A stretch of 64,000 nt of DNA from Dactylorhiza incarnata (taxonomy: Eukaryota > Streptophyta > Magnoliopsida > Asparagales > Orchidaceae): positions 5,847,501-5,911,500 of the forward strand of contig JAWHQI010000148.1 of assembly GCA_033032865.1 (NCBI GenBank), read 5' to 3'. Shown in pieces: positions 1 through 11,249 of this stretch. Below the pieces are notes generated by a model, which was given only the letters and a program-made list of their open reading frames with translations, was not told the origin of the DNA and did no database searches. A program made the translations under genes and the position numbers. Within the stretch, counting starts at the first letter, position 1; each line of letters starts with the position of its first letter.

Positions 1-440
1 CAAGGCTTCCTTGAGGCTTGATCGGCAGTCCTCATAACTTTATTTGAGCCTGCATTTATAATTTCCTTCTCCCCCTATAGGACTTCTTCAATTAAATGAT
101 CATCCAGGGTTTCTTGCATTGAGAGCAACCTTTCATTTCTTTCTTCTTTTATGGCTTCCAGCTGGAGAAGATTTTCCTGAGATTCTAGGGTGTAGCACCC
201 CAGATGGGTCTCCCCCTCAACCATTGTAGTATCTTGGGCTGAGCTCCCAGGTTGGAACTTCCACTCAACTGGATCACTATCCAGAATTGGACTTCTCCTC
301 TCCCCAACAACCACTGTGTTAGCAGGTTCAGCTTCCTTCTCCGGGATATGTTGATGCAGAGACATATCCCCATGTTGCACATAGGCTCTTGTTGATATCT
401 TGAGTTATAGCATTTGCATCTTCTAAGGCTCAAGCTCCCC
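1..440 (-). pseudogene. 3' ORF remnant of SireA-minus, internally deleted
   Basis: About 100 codons are open from 380 to 75 and the reading continues to the window edge with a stop near 75. It matches the SireA-plus 3' ORF: the block around residues PGSSAQDT and VEGETHLGC corresponds to plus-copy bases near 11255-11320, and MQETLDD corresponds to bases near 12030. The roughly 640 bases between those two points in the plus copy are missing here. The product is unknown. No membrane segment or catalytic motif is visible. Its position 3' of pol is where Sireviruses carry an extra, env-position ORF. Confidence 0.55.
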
Positions 441-519
441 CATGATTAAATATCTTTTTTCTGTAGAGGAATTCTCTTTGAACTAATTTTCTTTATCTCC
501 CCCTTCTCCATATCCTTTG

Positions 520-661
520 GTCACCCCTTTTTCTAAACCTCCAAATATGACGGTTGGTCCATTCTCAACAGGGGTGAAGTTTCTTAAATAGCTCCTTACT
601 CTAGTCATGTGTCTAGAGCAACCACTGTCCAAATACCAAATGGGAGATTTGTTGGACATAC
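520..661 (-). pseudogene. copia protease stub of SireA-minus
   Basis: Minus-strand translation gives WYLDSGCSRHMT, the copia aspartic protease active-site region with its D-S-G triad, then a YLRNFTP-like segment. The frame is -1 relative to gag, and the last gag codons are separated from it by a stop inside a GT...AG-like 20-mer (681-662). Sequence resembling protease stops near 520 and is followed by 3' ORF sequence, so the rest of pol has been deleted. It cannot process a polyprotein. Confidence 0.6.
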
Positions 662-666
662 CTGCA

Positions 667-2986
667 AGAAAAATTACTTACCCATAGGCACCCAATTTGA
701 TTTGGGTCCTTTATTTCTGTTAGGTGGATAAACTACACCACACCTCTGAGTGGTCTGCACTCTCTTTGCATTAGGCCATGTTGGGTTGAACCAACAGTCC
801 AAGGAAAAGTGACTTACTTTCCCACAACACCAACACTTAAACCTGTTGTATCTTCTCGTATGCCTCACCATCAGAGTAGGATGGCAATGTTGGTGGGCAG
901 GAGTGAAGAAACCTGGCCTAACAGATCTTTGGTGAACCTCACAGGTGTGAGTATGAAGTGGAGCTAGTCTCACCACCTTTTGGTTCACCTTCTTGGGAAC
1001 AGGCTTGGTAGGAGCAGGCTTTCGCTTGCTTTTGGGTACTGTGGCTCCAGGTCCATAGACAAATACACCTGGATTCTTCATCTGAATCTCCTCATGGGGT
1101 GCTTTAAATGCACTTATCCCAAAGGCTGCTCTTCTCTTTGGAATAGAGGGCTTACTACCACATGCTGAGCAGGCATTGGTTAGATGACCATATGAAGATT
1201 CTTGGTCAAAGGGGTTTGATGCCAGCTGCACCTTCTTAAAAGAGGGTTGCTCTTCAAAGGTTTTACCCTTGGCTGTCTCACTATTGTATCATACACCAGA
1301 TCTGAATGGTGCAGAAAAACTATCAATAATGGGAAGGACAGTCTTGGGTTTTGAAAAGCTGGCAACAATCTTCTATTCAACCAGCAGCATTTCCTCAAGG
1401 TCCTTCATGACCTTGTTCTTCTGAGCCAGTTCAGCATTTTTGAGCTTTGTGGCTTCCTTGAATCTGTGCACTTCCATACTCATAGCAGCTAGCTTCTCAA
1501 CAGACTCTTGGAGCTCATAGTGGGTAGATCTCAAGGAACCCAACTCCTTAGTCTATTATTTGAGGAGTTTCGTACTTTCTTGAAAGCTCTCCACAAAGCT
1601 TTATATTGTTGTATCAGTTTAGATTCAACCTCATGTGTGCATCTTGAGGATGTGATGTTGGCAGCAGACTCACACTCATCATCATGCAAAGAATATGCCA
1701 CTGATTCAGAATCAGAAGAAGAAAGGGGCTCTGATTAGTACCTTCCCAGGAGAGACATTGTCATCCTAGATTTCTTCATTTATGGCCATAAGGCCAATAA
1801 GTGCTTCATCTTCAATTTCTGAAGAGCTTGAATCAGAATCACTCAGTGTTCCAATCTTCTTTGCTATAAACCCTTTTTCAGGTTTCTTCTTGTCCCTTGA
1901 CCTTCTTTTGTCTTCATGGTTCTTTGATTCCCTTTTCTTAGAAGGGCAATCAACACTCATGTGACTTGTTTTATTGCAAGAATAGCAAACATTGTTTGTT
2001 TAATCAAATTTAATAGTTTTTGATTTGTACATGTCCTCCCTTGAGGATTTAGATCTGTCATGTTGACCAGATATTCTGGAGCTTTATGAAGATGGTCTGT
2101 AGTTGTCTCTTCTCCTTCTATAGATTAGTTTTTTGAACTGCTTAGATAGGGAGGCCATCTCTTTGTCAGTGTTGTCAGATTCTGATGTGCTGGCATCAGA
2201 AGCTCCACTGCTTTCAGATCTACACTGGTGTGTAGGAGTCTTATCCCTGGACCTCCTCATGCTCTCAACTTTGAGAGCTACTGATTTTTCTCTTGTGCTC
2301 TCCCTTAAGCTTTCTTCTTCAGCTTTTTTGGTGTTAAGTTGAAGCTCATGGGAGAGCAACTTCCCATATAGGTTCTTTGGCTCCATGTTGCCTACTTGAC
2401 ACATTTCTCTAATTGCACAAATTTTGATGTCTCATTCCTTAGTGAGGGATCTAAGGAACTTATCATTCAGATCTGAATTTGTGAATTCTCTTCCATAGTT
2501 CTTCAGCACATTGACTATCTTGAAAAATCTCTCATAGCAGCTAGAGATATTTTCATTCTTGCCTTGCTAGAAGACCTCATACTCCTGATTCATAAGGGAT
2601 TTCATGTCATCCCTTACTTCTTCAGTCCCCTCCATGTAAAAAACCAGGGAGTCCCATATCTCCTTGGCAGTTTTGTAGTGAATAAGGTTTTGGAGGGTTG
2701 AGTCATCAATTGCACTCACAATGATGTTGTGTGCTTTCTTATCTAGTCTTACCAGTGCAAGCTCATCCTTACTCATATCAACATATTTCTTTGGCACTCT
2801 TTGAGTAGGATCACTGGTAGATGCAGTCATGGGGGTAGAGGGACCCTCTTGAACAACTATAAACACCCTGGGATCGGCTGCTTCCATGAAAAGTCTTACC
2901 CTTTCTTTCCAAATGGGAAAGTTATCTTTAGTGCAGATTGGGTGCTTCATGGATCTCATTTCTCTATGCTGATCACCTCCAGCCAT
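667..2986 (-). pseudogene. gag of SireA-minus, one frame with several nonsense codons
   Basis: Structural Gag of a Ty1/copia element, which would assemble particles and bind RNA. The start ATG at 2986 opens MAGGDQ..., followed by a UBN2-type copia Gag region (WKERVRLFM, KEIWDSL). The same frame runs to a TAA at the end of ...WVPMGK near 667, about 770 codons, so this is a long gag. A zinc knuckle of form CX2CX4HX4C lies at 1987-1946 and a second at 835-794. Premature stops include one at 2566 (end of YEVF), one just upstream of 2404, one near 2084, one just before the first knuckle and one near 1766. All four ligands of both knuckles are kept, unlike the plus copy where the second knuckle has Cys to Tyr. 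Confidence 0.8.
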
Positions 2987-3041
2987 AGTGAATTGTTCCT
3001 TGATCTTGATCTGACTGTTAAGTCACATTTTGATCAACCTA

Positions 3042-3053
3042 CCTCTGATTCCA
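3042..3053 (-). other. primer binding site, initiator tRNA-Met type
   Basis: The minus strand reads TGGAATCAGAGG, two mismatches from TGGTATCAGAGC, the usual plant copia site complementary to tRNA-iMet. It lies two bases inside the LTR terminus (CA at 3057-3056). This marks 3056-4831 as the 5' LTR. Confidence 0.75.
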
Positions 3054-3055
3054 CT

Positions 3056-4831
3056 TGTTAGTTATGGAACTATCACCTAGAGGGGGGAGAATAGTTGATA
3101 TGGATTTTTTTAAAATGATGCACAAGAACTAAGAAAATCTAACACAGCATAGCAACAAACCACAAAAGCATAACACACAAGAACACCAGATGTATAGTGG
3201 TTCCTCAAGACATGGTGTCTTGAGTAGTCCACTGTCCCTCTGCGCCTTTCGAGCAATGTGCTAGGGTCGGCAAACTCTGCCAAAAGCTTAAGCCTGCAAG
3301 CCCTCCAAACTCAGACCCTCAAGCCCTACAGCTCATGCCCTCAAGCCCTACAAACTCAGGCCCTCAATACCTACAAACTCAGGCTCTCAAGCCCTACAAA
3401 CTCAGACCCTCAAGCCCTACAACTCAGATCTAAAACAAATCCTACAAGCTCAGGCCCGCAAGCCCTACAGAAAAAGATTTGAGAAAAACTTTTTAGCCGG
3501 ATGAAGATCGGCTTCTTGTACTTGAAGAGAATGCTTTGATGATTTCTTGGATAGCCCTGATTCTTCTTCAATCCCATCTACAATCTGGAACACTTCTTAT
3601 CAGTCGATGTTGCTTGACTGAAACTTGGAGAACACTTGATGAAGATCGAGTTGTTCTCTTATTCTTGTTCCTTCTTTACGCAGCTTTACTGTTCTATTGA
3701 TTCGTGCAGTATTCTCTGTGTTTCTTGCTGTAACGACTTAGGGCAGACACTCATCTATTTTATAAGACTAAGGAGCCTGCTAACGGACTCCTAGGATGTC
3801 CAATAAGTGTCATAGGCCCATTCCTTAACGTCACGCGTTGATTGGACCACCAGACGGCGGCATTAAATGCATACATCGCAATTTGAAATGTCTTTATCTA
3901 TCTCGTTGATATTTACAACGTCTCGATGACATAACTTCTCGTTACGCCGATCCATCATGGACTTGGAAAAATCTTTAAGTCTTCTTCAGAGAATGATATC
4001 TCGAGGATACAAGATATCACAGCTGCTCTTGCACTTACGAAGATATGAAGATGACATCGTAATCTTGTTATCAACTTGCGGTCTTCTTGAAGGTGCCGTT
4101 GAGACCTGTCTTCTCGACGATGTCATTAAGACAATTCTATCTTCTTGAAGGTGTCGTTGAAACCATTATGTCTTCTCGACGGTGTCTTTGAAACCTTTCT
4201 ATCTTCTCTACGGTGTCGTTGAAACCATTCTATCTTATCGACGATCTTGTCTTGAAAATTTTGACGACAAGCAATTCTTCTTTCATAAGTTGTCTTCAAA
4301 AGTTCTCCCTTAGCCTTCTCGACGAGAAGGCTACTTTTATGATGATGTCGTCGACTTTGCCGAATACTTTTACTTAGGTCTTCAGAGAGTTTTCTTTCTT
4401 GTCTCGACGATAAGATCTCTTTACCACGATGTCGTCGATATTGCTGAAAACTTTGACTTAACTCTTCTTAGACTTTACAGCGATGTCGTCATTTGATTCC
4501 AAATGACACTACGATACTAAACTTTGATATATTCTTCTTATTCTTACGACAATATCGTCGTGTGTACTTTAATGTCACAACGATATCGACGAATTGTCCC
4601 TGTTATCTCGATGATAGCTGATATAAACCTTCTGCTTAACTCTAAGTATCATCTCGATGATGTCTGAGTGTTTATTCGACGATAGGTCCAGTCCTTCTCG
4701 ACGATTTTGGACTTAGTGATATTTTAATCTCTGCACATGTAAACTAAGCAGACCATCAAATGCATTGTGCTTTTATCTTTTACCTTTGCACTTCTTCAAA
4801 TCAGGAGCATTGATGGGCATTGTTCCCAACA
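3056..4831 (-). repeat. 5' LTR of SireA-minus (1776 bp)
   Basis: Minus-strand ends are TGTTGGGAAC at 4831 and ...CTAACA at 3056. From 5' to 3' it holds a U3 rich in ACGATATCGTCG-type inverted repeats (about 4700-3900), a TATAAAA-like box (3763-3757), a 22 to 24-bp tandem repeat (3470-3297) and a C-rich stretch just before the end (near 3080). There is no gene in this 1.8 kb. The matching SireA-plus LTR starts at LTR position 194. Confidence 0.85.
3297..3470. repeat. 22 to 24-bp tandem repeat in the SireA LTR
   Basis: About eight imperfect copies of a unit such as CTCAAGCCCTACAAACTCAGGC, in the transcribed half of the LTR. The equivalent array in the SireA-plus LTR lies at 5867-6092. Open reading across it is a by-product of a period close to a multiple of three; I do not call a gene. 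Confidence 0.8.
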
Positions 4832-4832
4832 A

Positions 4833-6279
4833 TAAGCAGAACGTTCATGTCAGTTATCGTCGAGATAATATGGACAATTCGATGATATCATTGTGACATC
4901 AAAGTACACACAACAATATCATCGTAAGAATAAGAAGAATTGATTAAAGTCCAGTATCGTCGTGTCAACTAGAATCACACGACGATATCGTTGTAAGGTC
5001 TAAGAAGACTTAAGTTAAAGTATTCGGCATTGTCGACGACATCATCGTAAAGAAGGTCAGTCGTCAAAAAGGCTAAGGGAGAACTCGTGAAGACAGCTTA
5101 TAGAAGAAGAATTGCATATCATCAGAATGATCAAGATGATATTGTCGATAAGATAGTATGGTTTCAACGATATCGTTGGTAAAACAGAATGGTTTCGACG
5201 ACATCGTCGAGAAGACCACAAGTTGCCTTCAAGGTTATGATGATATCTTTATGATGACTTCATATCGTCGTAAGTGCAAGTGCAGCTGAGATATCTTGTA
5301 TCGTCGAGATATCATTCTCTAAAGAAGACTTGAAGATTTGCCCAAGTCCAAGATGGCTCGGTGTAATGGCAAGTTCTGTCATCGAGACATTGCAATTGTC
5401 AGCGAGACAGATCAAGACATTTTAAATCGCGTTGTCTGCATTTAATGTCACCGCGTGATGGTCCAATCAGCGCATACCATTAAGGAATGGGCCTTTGACA
5501 CTTAAAGGACATCATAGGAGACCGTTAGTAGGCTCCTCAATCTTATAAAAGAGATAAGTGTCTACCCTAATAAAAGAACAATACAACACAACAAGCGACA
5601 CAGAGAATATACGCAAGAATCAATAGAACAGTAACAAGGTTGCGTGAAGAAGGAACAAGAACCAGAGAACAAATCGATCTTCATCAAGTGTTCTCCAAGT
5701 TTCAGTCCAGCAACATCGACTGATAAGAATTGTTCCAGATTGACGAAGGGATTGAAGATGAATCTATGTTGTCCAAGATAACATTCAAAAGAATTCTCTT
5801 CAAGTCCATGAAGTCAATCTTCATCCGGCTAGAAAAGTTTTTATTACTCTTTCTTTGTGGGGCTTTTACAAGCCTGAGCTGGTAGGATCTGTTTCAGATC
5901 TAAGATGTAGGGCTTGAGGGCCTGAGTTGTAGGGCTTGAGGGCCTGAGTATCGCAGGGCTTGAGGGTCTGAGCTGTAGGGCTTGAGGTCCTGAGTTGTAG
6001 GGCTTGCGGGCCTGAGTATTGTAGGATCTGGTTCAGATCTGAGTTGTATGGCTTGAGGGCCTGAGATTGTAGGGCTTGCGGGCCTGAGTTTTGGCGAATT
6101 TTACTGACCCTAGCACATAGCTAGAAAGGCACAGAGGGACAGTGGACTACTCAAAACACCCTATCTTGCGGAACCGCTATACATCTGGTGTTCTTGTGTG
6201 CTTTGCTTCTGTGGTTTGTTGGTGTGCTGTGATAGACATATTTAGTTCTTGTGCAAAAGTTCAAAAACAACCATATCAA
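4833..6279 (+). repeat. 5' LTR of SireA-plus, both ends incomplete
   Basis: This aligns in inverted orientation with 4638 to about 3122 of the SireA-minus LTR, sharing the CGACGATATCGTCG-type inverted repeats and a TATAAAA box at 5544-5550. The first 193 LTR bases are absent because SireA-minus is inserted here. The last part, including the C-rich U5, the CA terminus and the primer binding site, is removed by a deletion of about 65 bp with ATCAA at the junction (6275-6279). There is no gene in this stretch. Confidence 0.82.
5867..6092. repeat. 22 to 24-bp tandem repeat in the SireA-plus LTR
   Basis: Imperfect copies of TGTAGGGCTTGAGGGCCTGAGT. Two interspersed longer units contain CAGATCTGAG. 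This is the counterpart of the array at 3297-3470, so the array pre-dates both insertions. Confidence 0.8.
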
Positions 6280-6322
6280 AGAGTGACTTAACAGTCAGAT
6301 CTAGATCTTGGAACTATTCATT

Positions 6323-8912
6323 ATGGCTGGAGGTGATCAGATCAGAGAAATGAGATCCATGAAGCTCCCAATCTGCACCAAAGAGAACTTTCATATTTGG
6401 AAAGAGAGGGTAAGACTTTTCATGGAAGTTGCTGATCCCAAGGTGTATATAGTTGTTCAAGAGGATCCATTCACCCCCCATGACTGCTTCTACCATTGAT
6501 CCTACACAAAGAGTGCCAAAGAAATATGTTGATATGAGTAAGGATGAGCTTGCACTTGTAAGCCTAGCTAAGAGAGCACAAGACATTATTGTGAGTGCAA
6601 TTGATGACTCAACCCTACAAAATCTTATTCACTGCAAAACTGCCAAGGAGATGTGGGACTCCCTGGTTGTTTACATTGAGGGGACTGAAGAAGTAAGGAA
6701 TGACAGGAAATCCCTTCTGAATCAGGAGTATGAGGCATTCAAGCAAAGCAATAATGAAAACATCTCTAACTGCTATGAGAGATTTTTCAAGATAGTAAAT
6801 GGGCTGAAGAACTATGGAAGAGAGTTCATAAACTCAGATCTAAATGATAAAATCCTTAGATCGCTCTCTAAGGAATGGGACATCAAAATTTTTGCAATTA
6901 GAAAAATGGGTCAACTGGGCAACATGGAGCCAAAGAACCTATATGGGAAGCTGCTCTCCCATGAGCTTCAACTTAACACCAGAAAAGCTGAAGAACAAAG
7001 CTCAAGGGGAAGCAACAGAGAAAGATCATTAGCTCTTAAGGCTGAGATCATGAGGAGATCCAAGGATAAGACTCCTGTATGTTAGGAAAAATCTGAAAGC
7101 AGTGAAGATTCTGATGCCATCACATCAAAATCTGACAACACTAATAAAGAGATGGCCCTCCTATCTAAGCAATTCAAAAAACTAATCTCTAGAAGGAGAA
7201 GAGAAAGTTATAGACCATCTTCTTCAAGCATAAGAAGATTTGGTCAATATGACAGATCTAAATCCTCAAGGGAGGATAGGTACAAATCAAAACCTAGTAA
7301 ATTTAATTTAACTAACACTGTTTGCTATTCCTGCAATAAAATAGGTCACATGATTGTTGATTGCCCTTCCAAGAAGAGGGAATCAAAGAACTATGAAGAC
7401 AAAAGAAGGTCAAGGGACAAGAAGAAACACGACTAGAAAATTGACTTTTAGCCAGGGCAAATTGTCGTGGCTGTAAGTCCAAAATCATGGCAAAAGACTT
7501 TTAGCCACGGACTGCCGTGGCAAATGGGTGTGGGCAATACGAGCGTGTCAAAAAAGTATTTGCCATTCTTTTTTTGTGGCAAATACCCATTTTCTATGAC
7601 TTTTAGCCACGATTTTAGTTTTTTAGCCACGATAATTTGATTGTTTGCCACGGCAAATGGCCGCGGGCAATACGAGCGTGGCTAAAAGCCAATTTTCTAG
7701 TAGTGAAATCTTACTAAGGGTTTATAGCAAAGAATATCGGAACCCTGAGTGATTCTGATTCAAGTTCTTCTGAATTTGAGGAGGAAGCACTTATTGGCCT
7801 TATGGCCATAAATGAAGAAATCCAGGATGTCAACATCTCTCCTGGGAAGGTACTAATCAGAGCTCACCTATCTTCTTCGAATTCTGAATCAGTGGCAGAT
7901 TCCTTGCATGATGAAGGTGAGTTTGATACCAACAGCACATCCTCAAGATCCTCACATGAGGTTGAAACTTAACTGATACAGCAATATGAAGCTTTGTGGA
8001 ATGCTTTCAAGAAAAGCAAAAAACTCCTCAAATCTCAGACAAAGAAGTTGGATTCCTTGAGAACTACCCACTGTGAGCTCCAGGGGACAGCTGAGAAGCT
8101 GGCTGCTATGAGCAAGGAAGTGGACAGATTCAAGGAAGCCACAAAGCTCAAAAATACTGAACTGGCTCAGAAGAACAAGGTCATCAAGGACCTTGAGGAA
8201 ATGTTGTTGGCTGAAAAGAAAATTGTTGCCAGCTTTTTCAAACCCAAGACTATCCTCCCCATTAATGACAATTTTTCTGCACCATTCAGAGGTGGCGTAG
8301 GATTCAATAGTGAGACAGTCAAGGGTAAAGCCTTTGAAGAGCCACCCTCTTTTAAGAAGGTGTTGCTGGTATCAAACCCCTTTGACCAGAAATCTTCATA
8401 TGGTCATCTGACCAATGCTTGCTCAATAAGTGGCAGTAAGCCCTCTATCATAAATAGAAGAGCAGGCATTGGGCTAAATGCTTTTGAAGAACAACATGAG
8501 GAGATTCAGATGAAGAATTTAGGGTTCTTTGTCCATGGACCTGGAGCAACAACACTCAAAAGCAGGGAAAGGATACTCCTACCAAGCTTGTTCCCAAGAA
8601 GGTGAACAAAAAGGCGGTGAGACCAGCTCCAATTCATACTCACACCTGTGAGGTTCAACCAAGACTTGTTAGGCTAGCTATCTTCACTCTTGCCCACCAA
8701 CATTGCCATCCTACTCAGATGGTGCGGCAGAAGAGAAGATACAATAGATATGAGTGTTGGTGTTATGGGAAAGTGGGTCACTTTTCCTTGGACTGTTGGT
8801 TCAACCCAATAGGCCTAGTGCAAAGAGAGTGCAGTCCACTCAAAGGTGTGGTGTCCCAGTTTTTCTCCCTAACAGAAACCAAGGACCCAAATCAAATTGG
8901 CTTCATAAGGGT
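6323..8912 (+). pseudogene. gag of SireA-plus, frameshifted and split by a MITE
   Basis: Copia Gag with a UBN2-type N-terminal region, start ATG at 6323 (MAGGDQ). An extra C in the C run at about 6474-6479 shifts the frame. A TAG follows at 7083. The first zinc knuckle (CX2CX4HX4C, residues CYSCNKIGHMIVDC) is at 7323-7364. The MITE at 7428-7705 interrupts the gene just after it. Beyond the MITE lie an acidic serine-rich stretch, a lysine and leucine-rich probable coiled coil (7994-8230), another frameshift near 8570-8600 and a second knuckle at 8755-8796 with its second Cys replaced by Tyr. The minus copy confirms the original continuous frame. Confidence 0.8.
7428..7705. mobile_element. CACTA-type MITE (278 bp) with TSD AAA
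   Basis: The termini are CACGACTAGAAAATTGAC at the left and the inverse of CACTACTAGAAAATTGGC at the right, so the terminal repeats carry the CACTA signature with one change at the left. It is flanked by AAA on both sides (7425-7427 and 7706-7708), the 3-bp duplication expected of CACTA transposons. The same gag site in SireA-minus (near 1880) has no insertion, giving a natural empty site. The interior is rich in inverted pieces such as GCCACGG/CCGTGGC and carries no ORF. A transposase must act in trans. Confidence 0.85.
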
Positions 8913-8930
8913 AAGTAATTTTTCTTGCAG
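8911..8930 (+). other. conserved gag-pol junction with a 20-nt GT...AG motif
   Basis: The bases read GTAAGTAATTTTTCTTGCAG, identical in SireA-minus (681-662). The gag frame ends at the TAA inside this motif, and the protease frame starts immediately after it in the -1 frame. Leaving out these 20 bases would put gag and pol in one frame. It looks like a perfect plant 5' splice site joined to a perfect 3' splice site, but it is far too short for spliceosomal removal. The function is not known to me. Confidence 0.6.
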
Positions 8931-9090
8931 GTATGTACAAATACCAACAATTCTCCCATTTGGTAATTGGACAGTGGTTGCTCCAGGCACATGACTGGAG
9001 TGAGGAGCTATCTAAGAAACTTCACCCCTATGGAGAATGGACCAATAGTCATATTTGGAGGTTCAGGAAAAGGGGTGACCAAAGCTATGT
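8931..9090 (+). pseudogene. copia protease remnant of SireA-plus
   Basis: Pieces corresponding to the protease active-site region, then RSYLRNFTP and FGGSGKG-like segments, can be read across about 8940-9090 with frame breaks. The D-S-G triad seen in the minus copy is disrupted here. After about 9090 the sequence jumps to the linker upstream of RT, so GAG-pre-integrase and the whole integrase core are missing. Confidence 0.5.
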
Positions 9091-10933
9091 TCTTCAGCGG
9101 ATGCAGGCATAATAGATAGATTGGAAAAGCTATCCATTGAAGACAAAGCTGAAACTTCAAGGAGAGACAAAGACCATTCAATAATAGTTGAATTGGAAGA
9201 AGATGATGTAGAAGGATTAGAAATAGCTGAAGAGGTACAACCTGAATAACCTGACATAGAAGAGATCCCTGGAAAGACTGCCTGCTGCACTTAGACAAAT
9301 CAGACATCATCCTCAAGAGCAAATTATAGGAGATGTGAATCAAGGTGTGCTAACAAGGAGCAGGGCTTTAAATGAAGCATTGTACTTGAGTTTTCTTTCT
9401 CAAATTGAACCCAAGAAATTTGAGGAAGCAAATCAGGACCCATTCTGGATTGAAGCAATGCAAGAGGAACTAAGCCAATTTAAGAGATGCAAAGTATGGA
9501 GGTTTGTTCCCATACCCCAAGGAGACAACATTATTGGAACCAAGTGGGTATATAAAAACATATTGGATGAGAATTGGGTCATAATAAAGAATAAGGCAAG
9601 GCTAGTAGCAAAGGGCAACAGACAGGAAGAGGGCATTGATTTTGATCAGACCTTTGCCCCTGTTGCAAGATTGGAAGCTATCAGATTTTTCCTGGCCAAT
9701 TGAGCATATAAAGGATTCAAAGTTTACCAGATGTATGTGAATTCAGCTTTTCTGAATGGTGACCTAAAGGAAGAAGTATATTTAGAACAACCTTCAGGTT
9801 TTGTTTATTCTACTCACCCTGGTTTTGTTTATTTTCTTAGAAAGGCCTTATATGGTTTGAAACAGGACCCTAGAGCCTGGTATAAGACCATATCATGCTT
9901 TCTCATTGAGAACAAGTTCTCAAAGGGGAAAATTGACAAGACATTGTTCCTAAGGGAAGTTAAGGGCAAGATCTTGTTATTGCAGATATATGTGGATGAC
10001 ATTATTTTTGGCTCTACATATAAAAATCTCTACAAGAAATTTGCTAATTTAATGCAAGGAAAGTTTGAAATGAGCAGTATGGGAGTGCTCAAATACTTCC
10101 TAGGTCTCCAAGTGAAATAATCTGAAGATGGTATATTCATCTCACAGACCAAATTCACGAAAATGCTAGTCAAGAAATTTGGATTGGAGAGTGCTTATTC
10201 TATGAAGACTCCCATGGAATCCAATGTGTCTCTGGACAAGGATGAATAGGAATACCCTTTGATGAAACCAAGTACAGATGCATGATTGGGTCTTTGCTTT
10301 ACCTAGCTGGCAGTAGGCCTGACATAATGTTTGTCATATGCGTCTGTGCTAGATATTATGTGAACCCCAAGGAATCTCATCACACCTCTATCAAGAGGAT
10401 CTTAAGATACCTAAAGGGTACACCTAATCTTGGCCTATGGTACCCTAGAAATAATGTGTGTGAACTAACTTACTATTCAGATGTAGACTATGCAGGGTGC
10501 AAAGAAGATAGAAATAGTACTTCAGGGACTTGCCAATTCTTTGGAGGAATACTGATCTCATAGAGCAGCAAGAAGCAGACAAGTGTAGCAATATCTACAG
10601 CAAAATCATAATATATATCTGTTGGGAGTTGTTGTGCTCAGTTGTTATGGATCTAGCATCAGCTTGAAGACTACAATTTAAAGATGACCAAAACACCCCT
10701 ATTTTGTGACTCTTCAAGTGTTATCTCAATTTCTAAGAACCCTGTCTCACACAGCAGGACTAAGCATATTGAGATCAGGTATCACACCATTAGGGAGCAT
10801 ATGGAGAATGAAGATATCACTCTTGAGTTTGTCCCCCACAGACAAATAAGTAGCTGATATATTCACAAAGCCTCTAGATGAAGCTAAGTTCAACTTCTTC
10901 AAATTCCAATTGGGGATGTTAAACTTGGAGTAA
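9091..10933 (+). pseudogene. copia reverse transcriptase and RNase H of SireA-plus
   Basis: RT would copy the RNA template and RNase H would remove it. Visible motifs are TKWVYKN and KARLVAKG in the fingers, a TGA at 9701, then NSAFLNG (the catalytic Asp of the first RT motif is changed), [14 protein letters not shown] near 9990-10010 with the Asp pair intact, and a TAA at about 10118. RNase H shows SDVDYAG, NSTSG, TKHIEIRYH and ADIFTKPL, ending at the TAA at 10931-10933. There is a frameshift near 10245 and further stops near 10561 and 10610. The block belongs to the copia order by its motifs and by RNase H lying at the 3' end. Confidence 0.82.
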
Positions 10934-11027
10934 TTTCCAACTCACTTTATTCTTATCACTAATCATTTTTTACTTAGGAGAAGGTCAGGCTAAGTGTTGA
11001 AGGAGCCTCTCAAGAAGAGCTGAACAA

Positions 11028-11132
11028 GTTGTCTCGATGACCCAATCGGTTGTCTCAGCGACACAATCAGGTGTCTCAACGACACAATCAGTTGTCTCGA
11101 TGACATGCAGCATATCTCAACGACATACTGGA
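11028..11132. repeat. 21-bp tandem repeat downstream of pol (five units)
   Basis: Five units of GTTGTCTCGATGACCCAATCG or close variants, each containing TCTCNANGAC. They lie between the end of pol (10933) and the 3' ORF. The surrounding 10934-11250 is otherwise non-coding. The core TCGATGAC recalls the TCGACGA motif of the LTR. Confidence 0.75.
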
Positions 11133-11249
11133 GTATCATCGAAACAGGATACGGCTACTTAATACGATACTGGTTCGACAAATAAGAGCCATCCGAAGAA
11201 ATTTTAATCAATTCAATAGCACAAACGATAAGGTATGCTGGTTCGACAA

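Larger units (their letters stand above)
1..4831 (-). mobile_element. SireA-minus: Sirevirus-like copia element lacking integrase and RT, cut by the window edge
   Basis: Read on the minus strand the order is 5' LTR (4831 to 3056), primer binding site (3053-3042), gag (from 2986), a protease stub (about 661-520), then directly a 3' ORF (about 440 to 1). Integrase, RT and RNase H are absent between protease and 3' ORF. The LTR begins TGTTGGGAACAATG at 4831 and abuts a truncated same-family LTR in the opposite orientation at 4833. The simplest reading is an insertion into the 5' LTR of SireA-plus. Its 3' LTR should lie left of base 1. Placement in the Sirevirus lineage is inferred from the long gag with two zinc knuckles, the C-rich U5 end and the 3' ORF. 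Confidence 0.8.

Noticed and set aside
3258..3482. Repeat-encoded peptide (LQTQTLKPYSS-like)
   Set aside because: A translation of the LTR tandem repeat without a gene context.
662..8930. The 20-base GT...AG motif as a spliceosomal intron
   Set aside because: Far below the minimum plant intron length and without room for a branch point; kept only as a conserved junction.
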